Shown: positions 44,281 to 54,097, counted from the first letter of the stretch. The stretch: DNA of 64,000 nt from JBFJKD01 sp041600415 (GCA_041600415.1 JBFIKF010000004.1:248001-312000); one strand, 5' to 3'. A program made the numbers and translations. The notes: generated from the letters alone by a model not told the origin.

Positions 44281-45483
44281 ATGCCTGACTCCAGCACCCC
44301 CGCGCCAACCCTCGACGATCTGTTGCTCAGCGCTCACCGCATTGGCGAACGGGCCGCCAGCGAGGCCCAGAGCGCCGAAAAAAATGGGCAGTTGTCAGAC
44401 GAACTGGTGCAGGATATTAACGATGCACGACTGATTCAGATCCTGCAGCCAGCCCGCCTCGGTGGTCTGGAGATGGGGTTTCCCGAACTGGTGGAAGTGG
44501 GTTTTGTGCTGGGACAATACGATGTCTCGGCTGCCTGGATCGCCAACATTCTGGGTATTCACCACTGGTGGGGAGCATTGACCAGCCCGCAGTTGCAGGA
44601 CGAATTGTGGGGCGACAATCCCCACCGCCTGTTCGCAGATGCCTTTGCGCCCATGGGCAAAGGCGAGACGGTCGACGGCGGCTACCTGGTGTCCGGCCAA
44701 TGGCCGTTTGCCAGCGGCATACTGTGGTCGGAGTGGTACGCGGGGGGTACGTTGGTACCGACGCCGAACGGGCCACCGCGGTTTCTGATGTGCTTTGTGC
44801 CCAAACGGGATTACACCGTGATTCGCGACTGGGATACGGTCGGCATGCGCGGTACGGGGAGTTGCAGCGTCGCCGTCGACAAAGTGTTCGTGCCCGAACA
44901 TCGGGCCTTCGATCTCGGTGCCGTTATGGCAGGCGGCGCTACCCCGGGACACGCCTGTAATAGCGGACCCATCTATCAGGTACCGATGGTGTCCGGACTC
45001 GCTATTTCATTGATGCCGCCGGTGATGGGCGGCGCCCTCGGCGCTCTGGAGGCATTCAAAACCCGCATGCGTACGCGCACCCCCACCTTCACCAGCCAGC
45101 AACATAAGCAGCTTGCCACACAACATGTGTTGCTGGCCGAATCCAAGGTCCGCCTGGATTTCGCCCAACAGATGTTGCGCAGTTACGCCGAGGAGTTAAC
45201 CACCATTGGCGTCGCCATAGCACAAGGTCAAAGTGTGGACGCCGAAGAATTCAGGATGCGGGTGGCGGGGTGGCGTGCACAGGTCGGCAAGGAGTGTCGC
45301 GAGGTGGTCGCCGCCCTGTTTCAGAATGCGGGTGCCAGTGCTATTTATATGCACTCGCCGCTGCAGCGCTACTGGCGCGATACCCACGCGGTGGCACAGC
45401 ATGTGATCATGAATCACGACACCATTATGCGGAACTATGGCCTCGATCTGTCGGGCCAGGAAATGTTTGACGCGCTGATGTAG
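44281..45483 (+). CDS. Flavin-dependent monooxygenase of the acyl-CoA dehydrogenase fold (HsaA-like)
   Basis: The 400-residue protein resembles class D flavin monooxygenases such as HsaA and the oxygenase component of p-hydroxyphenylacetate hydroxylase, which use reduced flavin from a separate reductase to hydroxylate aromatics. It has SAAWIANILGIHHWW (about 81-95), the substrate-binding loop GTGSCSVAVDKVFVPEHRAF, and a C-terminal domain of acyl-CoA dehydrogenase type 2. No flavin reductase is encoded nearby, so the substrate is open. The ATG at 44281 is favoured over an ATG at 44266. It is convergent with ygiQ. Confidence 0.8.
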   Translation: MPDSSTPAPTLDDLLLSAHRIGERAASEAQSAEKNGQLSDELVQDINDARLIQILQPARLGGLEMGFPELVEVGFVLGQYDVSAAWIANILGIHHWWGALTSPQLQDELWGDNPHRLFADAFAPMGKGETVDGGYLVSGQWPFASGILWSEWYAGGTLVPTPNGPPRFLMCFVPKRDYTVIRDWDTVGMRGTGSCSVAVDKVFVPEHRAFDLGAVMAGGATPGHACNSGPIYQVPMVSGLAISLMPPVMGGALGALEAFKTRMRTRTPTFTSQQHKQLATQHVLLAESKVRLDFAQQMLRSYAEELTTIGVAIAQGQSVDAEEFRMRVAGWRAQVGKECREVVAALFQNAGASAIYMHSPLQRYWRDTHAVAQHVIMNHDTIMRNYGLDLSGQEMFDALM

Positions 45484-45506
45484 CGATTGCGGCAACTGCC
45501 CGCAAA

Positions 45507-47669
45507 TCAGCGACGCCGTGGACGACGCGCCCGTTGCGGCCCGGCAGCCGCCGCGAGGCCAGTGTGCTGAGTGGCAAAGCGTTGCGCATTTTTTCGCGAT
45601 CGAGTTTTCTGCGCCCCCGCCTCCGCAGCCGGAATCAGGCACTGTTCGCCGTCGCCAATCAAATCCTTGCGCCCCATTTTGACCAACAGCCCGCGAATCT
45701 CCGGCCAGTTGGCAGAGTCGTGGTAGCGCAACAGCGCCTTGTGCAAACGCCGCTCGCCGAGATCCCGCACGGTGGCCACCTTTTCACTTTTGTAACCCAC
45801 TTTGCGTAGCGGATTGCGCCCGCTGTGGTACATGGCCGTGGCCGTCGCCATGGGGGACGGATAAAAAGTCTGCACCTGGTCGGCGCGAAAATTATTGCGC
45901 TTTAACCAGCGGGCCAACGACACCATATCGCCATCCGCGGTGCCGGGATGCGCGGCGATAAAGTAGGGGATCAGATATTGTTTCTTACCGGCTTTTTTAC
46001 TGAATTTTTCAAACAACACCTTAAAGCGCTCATAGCTGCCGATACCCGGCTTCATCATTTTTGACAGTGGCGCAACTTCGGTGTGTTCCGGCGCAATTTT
46101 AAGATAACCCCCCACGTGATGAGTCACCAGCTCCTCGACGTACTCCGGGGATTCCACCGCCAGATCGTAGCGCAAGCCGGATGCGATCAGAACGCGCTTG
46201 ACCCCCGGCACGGCCCGCGCCCGACGGTACAATTGAATCAATGGGTTGTGGTCCGTCGCCAGATTGGGACAAATACCGGGAAACACGCAGGACGGTTTGC
46301 GACACGCCGACTCGATTTCCCGGGTTTTGCACGCCAGACGGTACATGTTGGCGGTGGGACCGCCGAGATCGGAAATAACCCCGGTAAACCCCGGTGTCTT
46401 GTCGCGGATCGCTTCTATTTCGCGAATGATCGAATCTTCAGAGCGGTTCTGAATAATGCGTCCTTCGTGTTCGGTGATTGAACAGAAGGTACAGCCGCCA
46501 AAACAGCCGCGCATAATATTCACGGAGAACTTAATCATTTCGAAGGCAGGAATTTTACGGCCCTGGTATTTGGGGTGTGGGACCCGCGCATAGGGCAGCG
46601 CAAACACCGCGTCCAACTCCTCGGTAGACAATGGAATGGGCGGCGGGTTTAACCACAGATCGCGATCCTCGTGGCGCTGTACCAGGGCCCGGGCATTGCC
46701 TGGATTGGTTTCCAGATGTAATACGCGCGACGCGTGGGCATATAACACCGGGTCCGCCTTAACCTTGTGATAGGAAGGCAGGCGAATCGCGGTGGTGGCA
46801 CGGTCTACTTTTTCCCGTGGTGGCACAAACGTCAGCACCTGCACATCGCTGCCGCTGGCATCTTCAGGCGCAGATACTCGGCACTTGCCGCCGGTCGCGG
46901 CGGCCAGTTCCTCGTCCGACTCGTAGGGGTTTTTTAGGGGATCGACGTGGCCGGGCAAATCCACCCGGGTAGAATCGATAACGGTCCACCCCATGGGTAG
47001 CTTTCTGGTTAGAAAGGCGGTGCCACGAATATCCGTCATGTCCTTCACCGCCACGCCACGGGCCAGCCGGTGCGCCACTTCCACCAGTGCCCGCTCGGCA
47101 TTGCCGTACAGCAGAATATCGCCCTGGGCATCCACCAGAATTGAGCGCCGCACCTGGTCCGACCAGTAGTCGTAGTGGGCAATGCGGCGCAAGCTCGCTT
47201 CGATACTGCCCAGCACGATGGGTACATCCGCCCAGGCCTCGCGACAGCGTTGGCTGTACACCACCACCGCGCGATCCGGCCGCTTACCGCCTTGGTCGTC
47301 CGGGGAATAAGCGTCGTCGCTGCGGATGCGTTTGTCGGCGGTGTAGCGATTGATCATGGAATCCATATTTCCGGCCGCTACACCGAAAAACAAGTTGGGT
47401 TTACCCAGCGCCATAAAATCATTTGTGTTACGCCAATCGGGCTGATCAATAATGCCCACGCGAAAACCCTGTGCTTCCAGCAACCGGCCAACTACCGCCA
47501 TGCCAAAACTGGGATGATCCACATAGGCGTCGCCGGTCACAATCACCACGTCGCAACTGTCCCAACCCAGTGCATCCATCTCGGCTCGAGTGGTGGGCAG
47601 AAATGGCGCGCTACCGAAACATTCGGCCCAGTATTTGGGATAGGAAAACAGGTATTTGGCAGTGTCCAT
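45507..47669 (-). CDS. ygiQ: YgiQ family radical SAM protein
   Basis: This 720-residue radical SAM protein is of unknown substrate. The Fe-S motif C-x3-C-x2-C is present in GCFGGCTFCSI (about 375-385), preceded by the YgiQ N-terminal domain (about 1-330), with DSCDVVIVTGDAYVDHPSFG at the N-terminus. The C-terminus ends in a basic tail, poorly conserved in the family. The ATG at 47669 (MDTAKYLFSYPKYWAECFG) matches the family; a TTG 15 bp upstream is in frame. Convergent with the monooxygenase gene. Confidence 0.93.
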   Translation of the reverse strand: MDTAKYLFSYPKYWAECFGSAPFLPTTRAEMDALGWDSCDVVIVTGDAYVDHPSFGMAVVGRLLEAQGFRVGIIDQPDWRNTNDFMALGKPNLFFGVAAGNMDSMINRYTADKRIRSDDAYSPDDQGGKRPDRAVVVYSQRCREAWADVPIVLGSIEASLRRIAHYDYWSDQVRRSILVDAQGDILLYGNAERALVEVAHRLARGVAVKDMTDIRGTAFLTRKLPMGWTVIDSTRVDLPGHVDPLKNPYESDEELAAATGGKCRVSAPEDASGSDVQVLTFVPPREKVDRATTAIRLPSYHKVKADPVLYAHASRVLHLETNPGNARALVQRHEDRDLWLNPPPIPLSTEELDAVFALPYARVPHPKYQGRKIPAFEMIKFSVNIMRGCFGGCTFCSITEHEGRIIQNRSEDSIIREIEAIRDKTPGFTGVISDLGGPTANMYRLACKTREIESACRKPSCVFPGICPNLATDHNPLIQLYRRARAVPGVKRVLIASGLRYDLAVESPEYVEELVTHHVGGYLKIAPEHTEVAPLSKMMKPGIGSYERFKVLFEKFSKKAGKKQYLIPYFIAAHPGTADGDMVSLARWLKRNNFRADQVQTFYPSPMATATAMYHSGRNPLRKVGYKSEKVATVRDLGERRLHKALLRYHDSANWPEIRGLLVKMGRKDLIGDGEQCLIPAAEAGAQKTRSRKNAQRFATQHTGLAAAAGPQRARRPRRR

Positions 47670-47815
47670 GATGTCGACAGGCAAGGGTATGCAGGAGGAG
47701 GCGCGACAGTATAGTACATACGCTACCCCACCAACACCGCATCGCTATAACACAACCAGCCAAAATCAGCGATTTCTGGCCCCGGCCTGAGTTCGCACGG
47801 GACAGGGGACTCCGT

Positions 47816-48079
47816 TCAGGCGGGATTTTTTAACAGTGGCATCCAGTGAAACAGGCCCACCAGCAATACCATCAGCAGATCAATTGGCTGTGCGTGTCCC
47901 CGCGCCTTTAATTTGCCATAGGTGAGCGCCAGTTCCCCGATATGGGCCAACAACACAAATGCGCCTGCCAATACCAGGTAATGACTCCAGGGATCGCCCA
48001 GCAGCCCTAACCAACCGGCGATTGGCAATACCCAAAAACCCAACGTCAACAACTTACCCACTTTAAAGAACCGGTCCAT
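47816..48079 (-). CDS. Small membrane protein, DUF1145-like
   Basis: An 87-residue protein with three hydrophobic segments (about 8-25, 34-50 and 66-80). It resembles the DUF1145 family of gammaproteobacterial inner-membrane proteins of unknown role, and HWMPLLKN at the C-terminus is characteristic of the group as I know it. The ATG at 48079 has AGAGG 5 nt upstream; a GTG at 48085 would be inside that site. It lies between the dehydrogenase and ygiQ genes on the same strand. Confidence 0.7.
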   Translation of the reverse strand: MDRFFKVGKLLTLGFWVLPIAGWLGLLGDPWSHYLVLAGAFVLLAHIGELALTYGKLKARGHAQPIDLLMVLLVGLFHWMPLLKNPA

Positions 48080-48162
48080 ATCCACCTCTTTTTATTCACA
48101 GTAAATTATTATGTCGCTACGCATTATTCGGTAGTTGCTTCCCAGGGACAAACGATACCCCC

Positions 48163-48948
48163 TCAGGTGGCCATATACCCGCCGTCCACGGGTAGTGCAT
48201 GGCCGGTAATAAACGACGCGCCGTCCGAACACAGATACGCAGCCGCCTCCCCGATTTCACTCGGCTCGCCCAGGCGACGCATGGGTTCGGCAGCAATCAG
48301 GGCCTCTCCCATCTTCGGGTTTTCCGCAATAATACGCTCCAGCATCGGCGTGCGAATGGGTCCCGGACACACTGCATTGACACGTATCCCTTTGGTGGCG
48401 TAATCGAGGGCAGCGGATTTGGTTAACCCCACCACCGCGTGTTTCGCCGCTGCGTACTGCCCAAGATTTTTTACCCCCACCAGACCGGCATCAGACGCCG
48501 TATTGACAATCGCGCCGCCACCCTGGATCAACATCTGGCGAATTTGATACTTCATGCACAGGAATACACCAAGCATATTGACGCGGTAGTTCAGCATAAA
48601 ATTTTCTTCCGTGGCCTGCGCCAACGGCGAGTAATCGCCCTCCACACCAGCATTGTTAAATGCGCAGTCCAGGCGCCCATAAGTATCCACCGCCTGTCTT
48701 ACCAGCGCCTCCACGTCGCTCGCTTTGCTCACATCGCAACGCACAAAAACCGCCCTGCCACCCGCCGCGACGACGGCGTCTACGGTCTCCTGTCCCAACG
48801 CGGCATCGATATCGGCAACCACCAGGCTCGCACCCTCGCGGGCAAACACCAGACAGGCAGCGCGACCGATACCACCGCCCGCGCCGGTCACCACCGCTAC
48901 TTTATTTTCGAGTGTCCCACTGTGCGCCGCCGGGGTCGATTCAGTCAT
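48163..48948 (-). CDS. Short-chain dehydrogenase/reductase (classical SDR)
   Basis: A 261-residue NAD(P)-dependent oxidoreductase. The Rossmann motif TGAGGGIG (about 21-28), acidic VVADID (about 43-48, suggesting NAD preference), NNAG (about 92-95), catalytic Ser in NTASDAG and YAAAK (about 165-169) are all present, as is the C-terminal TGHALPVDGGY. The substrate is unknown. It is 101 bp downstream of the ferredoxin oxidoreductase gene on the same strand. Confidence 0.92.
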   Translation of the reverse strand: MTESTPAAHSGTLENKVAVVTGAGGGIGRAACLVFAREGASLVVADIDAALGQETVDAVVAAGGRAVFVRCDVSKASDVEALVRQAVDTYGRLDCAFNNAGVEGDYSPLAQATEENFMLNYRVNMLGVFLCMKYQIRQMLIQGGGAIVNTASDAGLVGVKNLGQYAAAKHAVVGLTKSAALDYATKGIRVNAVCPGPIRTPMLERIIAENPKMGEALIAAEPMRRLGEPSEIGEAAAYLCSDGASFITGHALPVDGGYMAT

Positions 48949-49049
48949 TCGCTCTTACCTCAGATGGAGTTAATAATCTCGGGAATAGCACCGCCACTGT
49001 CCTACCTGGAACACCGCCTTCGACAGGCACGCTGCATATCTATTTTTAT

Positions 49050-52000
49050 TCAGTGCACTGGGTCTGCCGCTTCCTGAATTTTTACCACCTGGGTTTCTCC
49101 CCCGGCGTATTTGCGACTCAATTCTTGATTGCGGCGCGCAACCACAGCCACATTGTTGTCCTTAACATGGCCGTAGCCGCGAATAAACTCCGGCAAGGCG
49201 GCAATTTCCACCGCAAGCGCGTAATTTTCTGCGTTCAGGGTCGCCAGGATTTCTTCGACTTTCACTTCGTAGTCGACAATCAGCTGCCGCTCCATTTTGC
49301 GCTCCGCACTGCGCCCCATAAAATCCCAGGCGGTACCCCGCAAAAATCTTAACCTGGCCAGCAAACGAAATGCGCCAAACATCCAGGGGCCGAATTCACG
49401 TTTACGCAAGTGCCCGGTCACCGGGTCACGGCGAGACAACAACGGTGGCGCAAGGTGAAAACTCAATTTATAGTTACCGTCAAACTGTTCGGCAAGCTGA
49501 CGTGTAAATTCGCCGTTGGTGTACAACCGCGCCACTTCGTATTCATCCTTGTACGCCAGCAATTTAAAGTAATTTTTAGCCACTGCCAATGTCAGGGTTT
49601 TGTTCTGCCCAGCGGCAAGCTGGCCTTCCGCCGCATCGACTCGCGCCACCAGATCGGTGTAGCGACGGGCATATTTTTCGTTCTGATAAGCCACCAGCCG
49701 GGCACGACGATCGCTAACAACCTCTTCCAGCGTTTCCGCTCCTGGGGCTGCGGGAGTCGGCGTAATACCCGCATACTGCTTCACCTGCTGCGGATGCCGA
49801 GCGTAACGCCGGCCCCACAAAAAGGCGTTTAAATTTAATTCGACCGCCACGCCATTCAGACGTATCGCCTCCTCCAGCGCGCCCCGGCCGATTGGCACCA
49901 GACCTTTTTGCCAGGCAAACCCAAGCAAAAAGAGGTTGGCCGCAATAGCGTCGCCCAGTAGCGCGGTACCGAGTCCCGTGGCATCCATAAAGTGTGCGCG
50001 CTCGGTACCCACGACTCCCTGAATCGCCGCTTCCATCGCTTGTTCCGGGAACGGCGCATCGGGGTTGTGGGTAAATTCCGCAGTGGGGGAATCGTGATTA
50101 TTAACCACCGCCGTGGCACCGCTGGCAATGCGCAGCAGCGAATCCGCACCGGAGGAAACCACCAGATCGGCACCCAGCAACAACTGGCCACCGCCCACGG
50201 GCACGCGCACCCCGTGCAACTCCTCCTGGCGACGAGCGATCCGCACATGGCTGGTAACGGCGCCAAATTTCTGCGCCAACCCGGTTTGCGTCAGCACCGC
50301 CGCGCCTTTGTTTTCAATATGCGCCGCCATACCCATAATCGAGCCAACGGTCAGCACGCCCATGCCACCCACACCCGCCAGCAAAATGCTATACGGCTGA
50401 GTCAAATCGGGCAGTTCCGGCTCGGGCAGCTCTGCAAACGAAACCTCGCCAGAGGCCGCACTTTTTTTGCGCAGCTGACCGCCGTGGACGGTGACGAAAC
50501 TGGGGCAGAACCCCTTAAGACAGGAAAAATCCTTATTACAGGCACTCTGATCAATGGCGCGCTTGCGCCCGAGGCTGGTCTCTTTGGGGATAACCGCAAG
50601 ACAGTTCGATTGCACGCCACAATCGCCACAACCCTCGCACACCTGCTCGTTGATATACACCCGCGTTGGTGGATCGACCAGCAGTCCTCGTTTGCGGCGT
50701 CTACGCTTTTCGGTCCCGCAGGTTTGTTCGTAGATAATCACGGTAGTGCCGGGTAATTCCCGCAGTTCCAGTTGAATACTGTCAAAGTTATCGCGGTGAT
50801 CAATGCTTAGTCCCGGGAAACGGGGGAAATTTTTCTGATATTTTTCCGGTAAATCTGACACCAGCGCGATGCGTTTGACGCCCTCGCCAATGAGCTGGTA
50901 CACCATCTGTTCAACGGTCATGATCCCGTCGATTGGTTGACCGCCGGTCATGGCCACCGCGTCGTTATATAAAATCTTGTAAGTGATGTTCGCCCTGGAC
51001 GCAATCGCGGCACGCACCGCGAGAATGCCCGAGTGGAAATAGGTGCCATCGCCGAGGTTTTGAAATACGTGGCGGGTTTCCGTAAACGGCGCCTGACCTA
51101 TCCAGGACGCACCCTCCCCACCCATCTGGGTAAAGGTCTCGGTTTTGCGATCCATCCAGGTAGCCATAAAGTGACAACCGATACCCGCCAGCGCGCGACT
51201 GCCTTCCGGCACCTTGGTGGAGGTATTGTGGGGGCACCCGGAACAGAACCAGGGCTGGCGGATCGGCAGCGCGCCCGGCACTGGCAAGCTGGTATTGTGT
51301 TTCGCCTGCAGGCGGGACAATTTGTCAGCCAGCTCCTGATCGGCACCGAAGTTAGCTAACCGTGCGACGATAATTTCCGCGATCTGTACCGGATTCAATT
51401 CACCGACGTTACTTACCAGCAGAGCACCGCGCTCATCGTATTCCCCCACGATGCGCGGGCGTTGTTCGCTCGGCAAAGCGTAGAGCATGCTCTTAAGCTG
51501 GTCCTCCATCAGGCTACGCTTTTCCTCGACCACTAACACTTCCTGCAAACCGTGCACAAACTCCCGAATGCCTGCCGGCTCCAGGGGCCAGCTCATGCCC
51601 ACCTTGTAGACCCGCACACCCAGCGTTTGCGCTAACTCATTATCGATACCCAGATCACTTAGCGCCTGCACTGTGTCGAGATACGCTTTGCCTGCGGCGA
51701 TAATGCCAAAGCGGGGACGCGAACTGTCGACAACAATTCTGTCCAGTTTATTGGCGCGAGCAAAAGCCTGAGCCGCGTAAATTTTATGGCGCTGCAGCCG
51801 TTTTTCCTGCTCGAGGGGATGATCCGGCCAACGAATGTGCAGACCGTCCTCGGGAATGGCAAAATCAGTGGGTAGCTGAATAGTCAGTCGCTGCGGATTG
51901 ATATCAGCGGAAATCGCGGCATCCATATTTTCCGCCGTGGTTTTCATGCCCACCCAGCTACCGGTAAACCGGGACATTTCCCAGCCGTAGATGCCTAGAT

Positions 52001-52532
52001 CCAGTACGTCCTGCACCCCCGCCGGGTTAAGCACCGGAATGGTGGCCGCCACAAACATTTGCTCACTTTGAAAGGCCAGCGTCGACGATTTACACAGATG
52101 ATCGTCGCCCACCACCGCCAGCACGCCACCAAACTTCGAGGTCCCGGCGTTGTTGGCATGCTTAACCGCATCCATGGCCCGGTCGAGACCCGGACCCTTG
52201 CCATACCACATGCCAAAGACGCCATCGTAGCGGGCATCTGGATATAGATTGACCTGCTGACTACCCCATAACGATGTGGCGGCCAGCTCTTCATTAACCC
52301 CGGGCTGGAAACGTATGTGATGTTTTTTGAGGTGGGCATCCGCATGCCACAGCGCATTGTCGAGCCCACCCAATGGTGAACCCCGGTAACCGGAAATAAA
52401 ACCCGCGGTATTCAGGCCGCGGGCCACATCCCGCTGGCGCTGCAGAATTGGCAGGCGCACCAACGCTTCGATGCCGGTGAGGTACGCCCGCCCCGTAGTG
52501 AGAATATATTTATCGTCGAGTGTTACGCCCAT
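49050..52532 (-). CDS. Fused indolepyruvate ferredoxin oxidoreductase
   Basis: This 1160-residue enzyme oxidatively decarboxylates aryl or branched 2-oxo acids to acyl-CoA using TPP, CoA and an electron carrier. Order: TPP pyrimidine-binding domain (about 1-380), TPP diphosphate-binding domain (about 420-620, with GGEGASWIGQAPF and LGDGTYFHSG), a short ferredoxin-like Cys cluster (CEGCGDCGVQSNC and further Cys), and a C-terminal gamma domain (GVGGMGVLTVGSIMG). It is the single-chain form found in many proteobacteria. The ATG at 52532 has GGGAGA upstream; the frame continues to 52649 but that stretch forms the folded leader. Confidence 0.92.
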   Translation of the reverse strand: MGVTLDDKYILTTGRAYLTGIEALVRLPILQRQRDVARGLNTAGFISGYRGSPLGGLDNALWHADAHLKKHHIRFQPGVNEELAATSLWGSQQVNLYPDARYDGVFGMWYGKGPGLDRAMDAVKHANNAGTSKFGGVLAVVGDDHLCKSSTLAFQSEQMFVAATIPVLNPAGVQDVLDLGIYGWEMSRFTGSWVGMKTTAENMDAAISADINPQRLTIQLPTDFAIPEDGLHIRWPDHPLEQEKRLQRHKIYAAQAFARANKLDRIVVDSSRPRFGIIAAGKAYLDTVQALSDLGIDNELAQTLGVRVYKVGMSWPLEPAGIREFVHGLQEVLVVEEKRSLMEDQLKSMLYALPSEQRPRIVGEYDERGALLVSNVGELNPVQIAEIIVARLANFGADQELADKLSRLQAKHNTSLPVPGALPIRQPWFCSGCPHNTSTKVPEGSRALAGIGCHFMATWMDRKTETFTQMGGEGASWIGQAPFTETRHVFQNLGDGTYFHSGILAVRAAIASRANITYKILYNDAVAMTGGQPIDGIMTVEQMVYQLIGEGVKRIALVSDLPEKYQKNFPRFPGLSIDHRDNFDSIQLELRELPGTTVIIYEQTCGTEKRRRRKRGLLVDPPTRVYINEQVCEGCGDCGVQSNCLAVIPKETSLGRKRAIDQSACNKDFSCLKGFCPSFVTVHGGQLRKKSAASGEVSFAELPEPELPDLTQPYSILLAGVGGMGVLTVGSIMGMAAHIENKGAAVLTQTGLAQKFGAVTSHVRIARRQEELHGVRVPVGGGQLLLGADLVVSSGADSLLRIASGATAVVNNHDSPTAEFTHNPDAPFPEQAMEAAIQGVVGTERAHFMDATGLGTALLGDAIAANLFLLGFAWQKGLVPIGRGALEEAIRLNGVAVELNLNAFLWGRRYARHPQQVKQYAGITPTPAAPGAETLEEVVSDRRARLVAYQNEKYARRYTDLVARVDAAEGQLAAGQNKTLTLAVAKNYFKLLAYKDEYEVARLYTNGEFTRQLAEQFDGNYKLSFHLAPPLLSRRDPVTGHLRKREFGPWMFGAFRLLARLRFLRGTAWDFMGRSAERKMERQLIVDYEVKVEEILATLNAENYALAVEIAALPEFIRGYGHVKDNNVAVVARRNQELSRKYAGGETQVVKIQEAADPVH

Positions 52533-52866
52533 ATATTTCTCCCGCGCGCCAGGCACCGATTTCGAAGGCCCCAGCCGCGCCTGATCGGCGATCCGGCGGC
52601 CCACCAGAGTCTGCCTGGCGCACCCTGATAACTGGTTAATACAGGGCAATCATACGCCAGGCTGACGCCATTTCCCTAAAACAACGCCGGAGCATTGCGT
52701 GGCATGACGTTAGCGCACTTATCCCCTCTCTCGCAAACCCAATAGCTGCCGGAACAGTGTTTGCCGGACAGAATCAAGCAGGGAGAGCAATATCAGGGGT
52801 ACGTAAATAAATGCCGCACGGCCATCGTGTTTCCACAATCTGGTACGCCGATTAAACTGCAGCTAT
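52533..52866. other. Intergenic region with a foldable leader
   Basis: A 334-bp gap between the ferredoxin oxidoreductase start and the DUF gene at 52867. Next to the former lies the inverted-repeat leader given separately. I saw nothing recognisable in 52660-52866 except another CGCCAGGC at 52655-52662. Confidence 0.5.
52546..52621 (-). ncRNA. Foldable 5' leader of the ferredoxin oxidoreductase gene (possible cis-regulator)
   Basis: In mRNA sense, TGCGCCAGGC-like arm 52612-52621 and its exact 10-bp complement at 52546-52555 enclose 56 nt. Inside, GGCC/GGCC, GCC/GGC and a GATC-GCC-GATC hairpin can form. The 3' arm ends about 4 nt before the GGGAG ribosome site of the ATG at 52532, so folding could gate translation. 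No known riboswitch class is recognised. Confidence 0.4.
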
Positions 52867-53526
52867 TCAGGACGCTTTATCGTCCTCGGGTGTATCAACC
52901 GTCAGATGGGATACGTCAATGTCTGGCGTTTCGACCTTGACCCGCTCCTCCGGCTTCAACAAGTCCGCACCCGCCGGGGCCAGCTCAAAATCAACATTGC
53001 CCACTTCTACCGCCTGAACCTGACGCCGCTCGTCGGGGCGCAACACATCCTCCCCCACCGGAGCAACAGTCCATTCACTCTCTGCATCGGGCGCATCGGG
53101 TGTAACCTGTAGATCGTTGCTGGCCGTGTCGTCGGGAGAGGCGTCACCCAAAGGGTTCGGCGTTACAGCGTTATTGTGCGCACTCGAGCTCTCGCCGACG
53201 CTCTTTACCCCCGCCGACGCAGCGGATTGTATGGCCGCTGCAGGCTGCGGTGATGGCGTGGTAATCACCCCGGAACCAGAGGTGCCGACTGCCTGCTGAC
53301 GCAACTGAACCTGCGCCCCTGCTTTTAATAATGTATCCCGATAGCGGCTGGCGGTCGCCTGATCGACGCCCTTTTTTATGACTTCGGGTCGACCGGAAAA
53401 TAATTGCTCGATGCGCGCATCGTCAACTTTAAACAGCGCTTTGAGACGCTCCTTGACAACTGTGAGCTGCTGCCCGGCAACAATGTCACCGCGGAAAATC
53501 ACTTCGAACGTCGTTTCTTCGGCCAT
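52867..53526 (-). CDS. Conserved hypothetical protein with an internal tandem repeat
   Basis: I do not recognise this protein. The 219 residues divide into a compact N-terminal domain (1-80, beginning AEETTFEVIFRGDI, with VIKKGVDQATASRYRDTLLKAGAQVQL, somewhat reminiscent of a ribosomal L7/L12 C-terminal fold), a long Ser/Ala/Pro/Asp-rich linker (about 85-155) and two copies of the motif APxGxDxLxPxER (about 156-176 and 181-198). There is no signal peptide or membrane segment. The start at 53526 is inferred from conservation-like sequence and lacks a clear ribosome site. It lies alone between intergenic gaps. Confidence 0.7.
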   Translation of the reverse strand: MAEETTFEVIFRGDIVAGQQLTVVKERLKALFKVDDARIEQLFSGRPEVIKKGVDQATASRYRDTLLKAGAQVQLRQQAVGTSGSGVITTPSPQPAAAIQSAASAGVKSVGESSSAHNNAVTPNPLGDASPDDTASNDLQVTPDAPDAESEWTVAPVGEDVLRPDERRQVQAVEVGNVDFELAPAGADLLKPEERVKVETPDIDVSHLTVDTPEDDKAS

Positions 53527-53683
53527 AATCGTCAACACTTCAATTAAATTTTTAATTATTGTTAAAATTAAATCGATCCAACTCCCCACACACAACGTCG
53601 GCTTTTCAGTGCGCTACAAACTGCGGCCCCAGCTCTTACTCGCCACACCTGTCCCGTGTAACTACCCTTTGTGCGCGAAACGC

Positions 53684-54094
53684 CTAGCACTCACCAAGTC
53701 GCTCGAACAATTCGGTGACGCGGGTCGCAATGATATCCCTCAGCTTGCGAAATTCTTCCAGCGGCAGACCCTTTGGATCAGGCAAACCCCAGTCTTCGCG
53801 CACCGTTCCTCGAACCCAGGGACAATTGTCCCCGCACCCCATGGTAATCACCGCAGCGTACTCAATATCCGGTACTTCCGTTAGCGCCTTGGACTGATGC
53901 GCCGTCAGATCATACCCCAGCTCCGCCATCACCTCCACCGCCCGGGGGTTGATTTGCCCGGATGGCCGCGACCCGGCGCTGTGCACCTCGTAGCCCGCAG
54001 GAAGAGCGCGCCGCGCCATGGCTTCCGCGAGCTGACTACGACACGAGTTCTCCACGCACACAAACAACAGATGTTTTACTTGATTCTCGTTCAC
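53684..54094 (-). CDS. arsC: Arsenate reductase, thioredoxin-coupled low-molecular-weight phosphatase type
   Basis: This 136-residue protein has the phosphatase-fold P-loop C13-x5-R19 (CVENSCR), with the general acid in DWGLPDPKG. Two further cysteines, C87 and C91 (MGCGDNCPW), fit the thioredoxin-linked ArsC cascade of the Gram-positive pI258 type. It would reduce arsenate to arsenite. It lies 3 bp after the aquaporin gene, so they are co-transcribed. No arsR or arsenite-efflux gene lies nearby. A general tyrosine phosphatase remains possible. Confidence 0.82.
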   Translation of the reverse strand: MNENQVKHLLFVCVENSCRSQLAEAMARRALPAGYEVHSAGSRPSGQINPRAVEVMAELGYDLTAHQSKALTEVPDIEYAAVITMGCGDNCPWVRGTVREDWGLPDPKGLPLEEFRKLRDIIATRVTELFERLGEC

Positions 54095-54097
54095 GCT

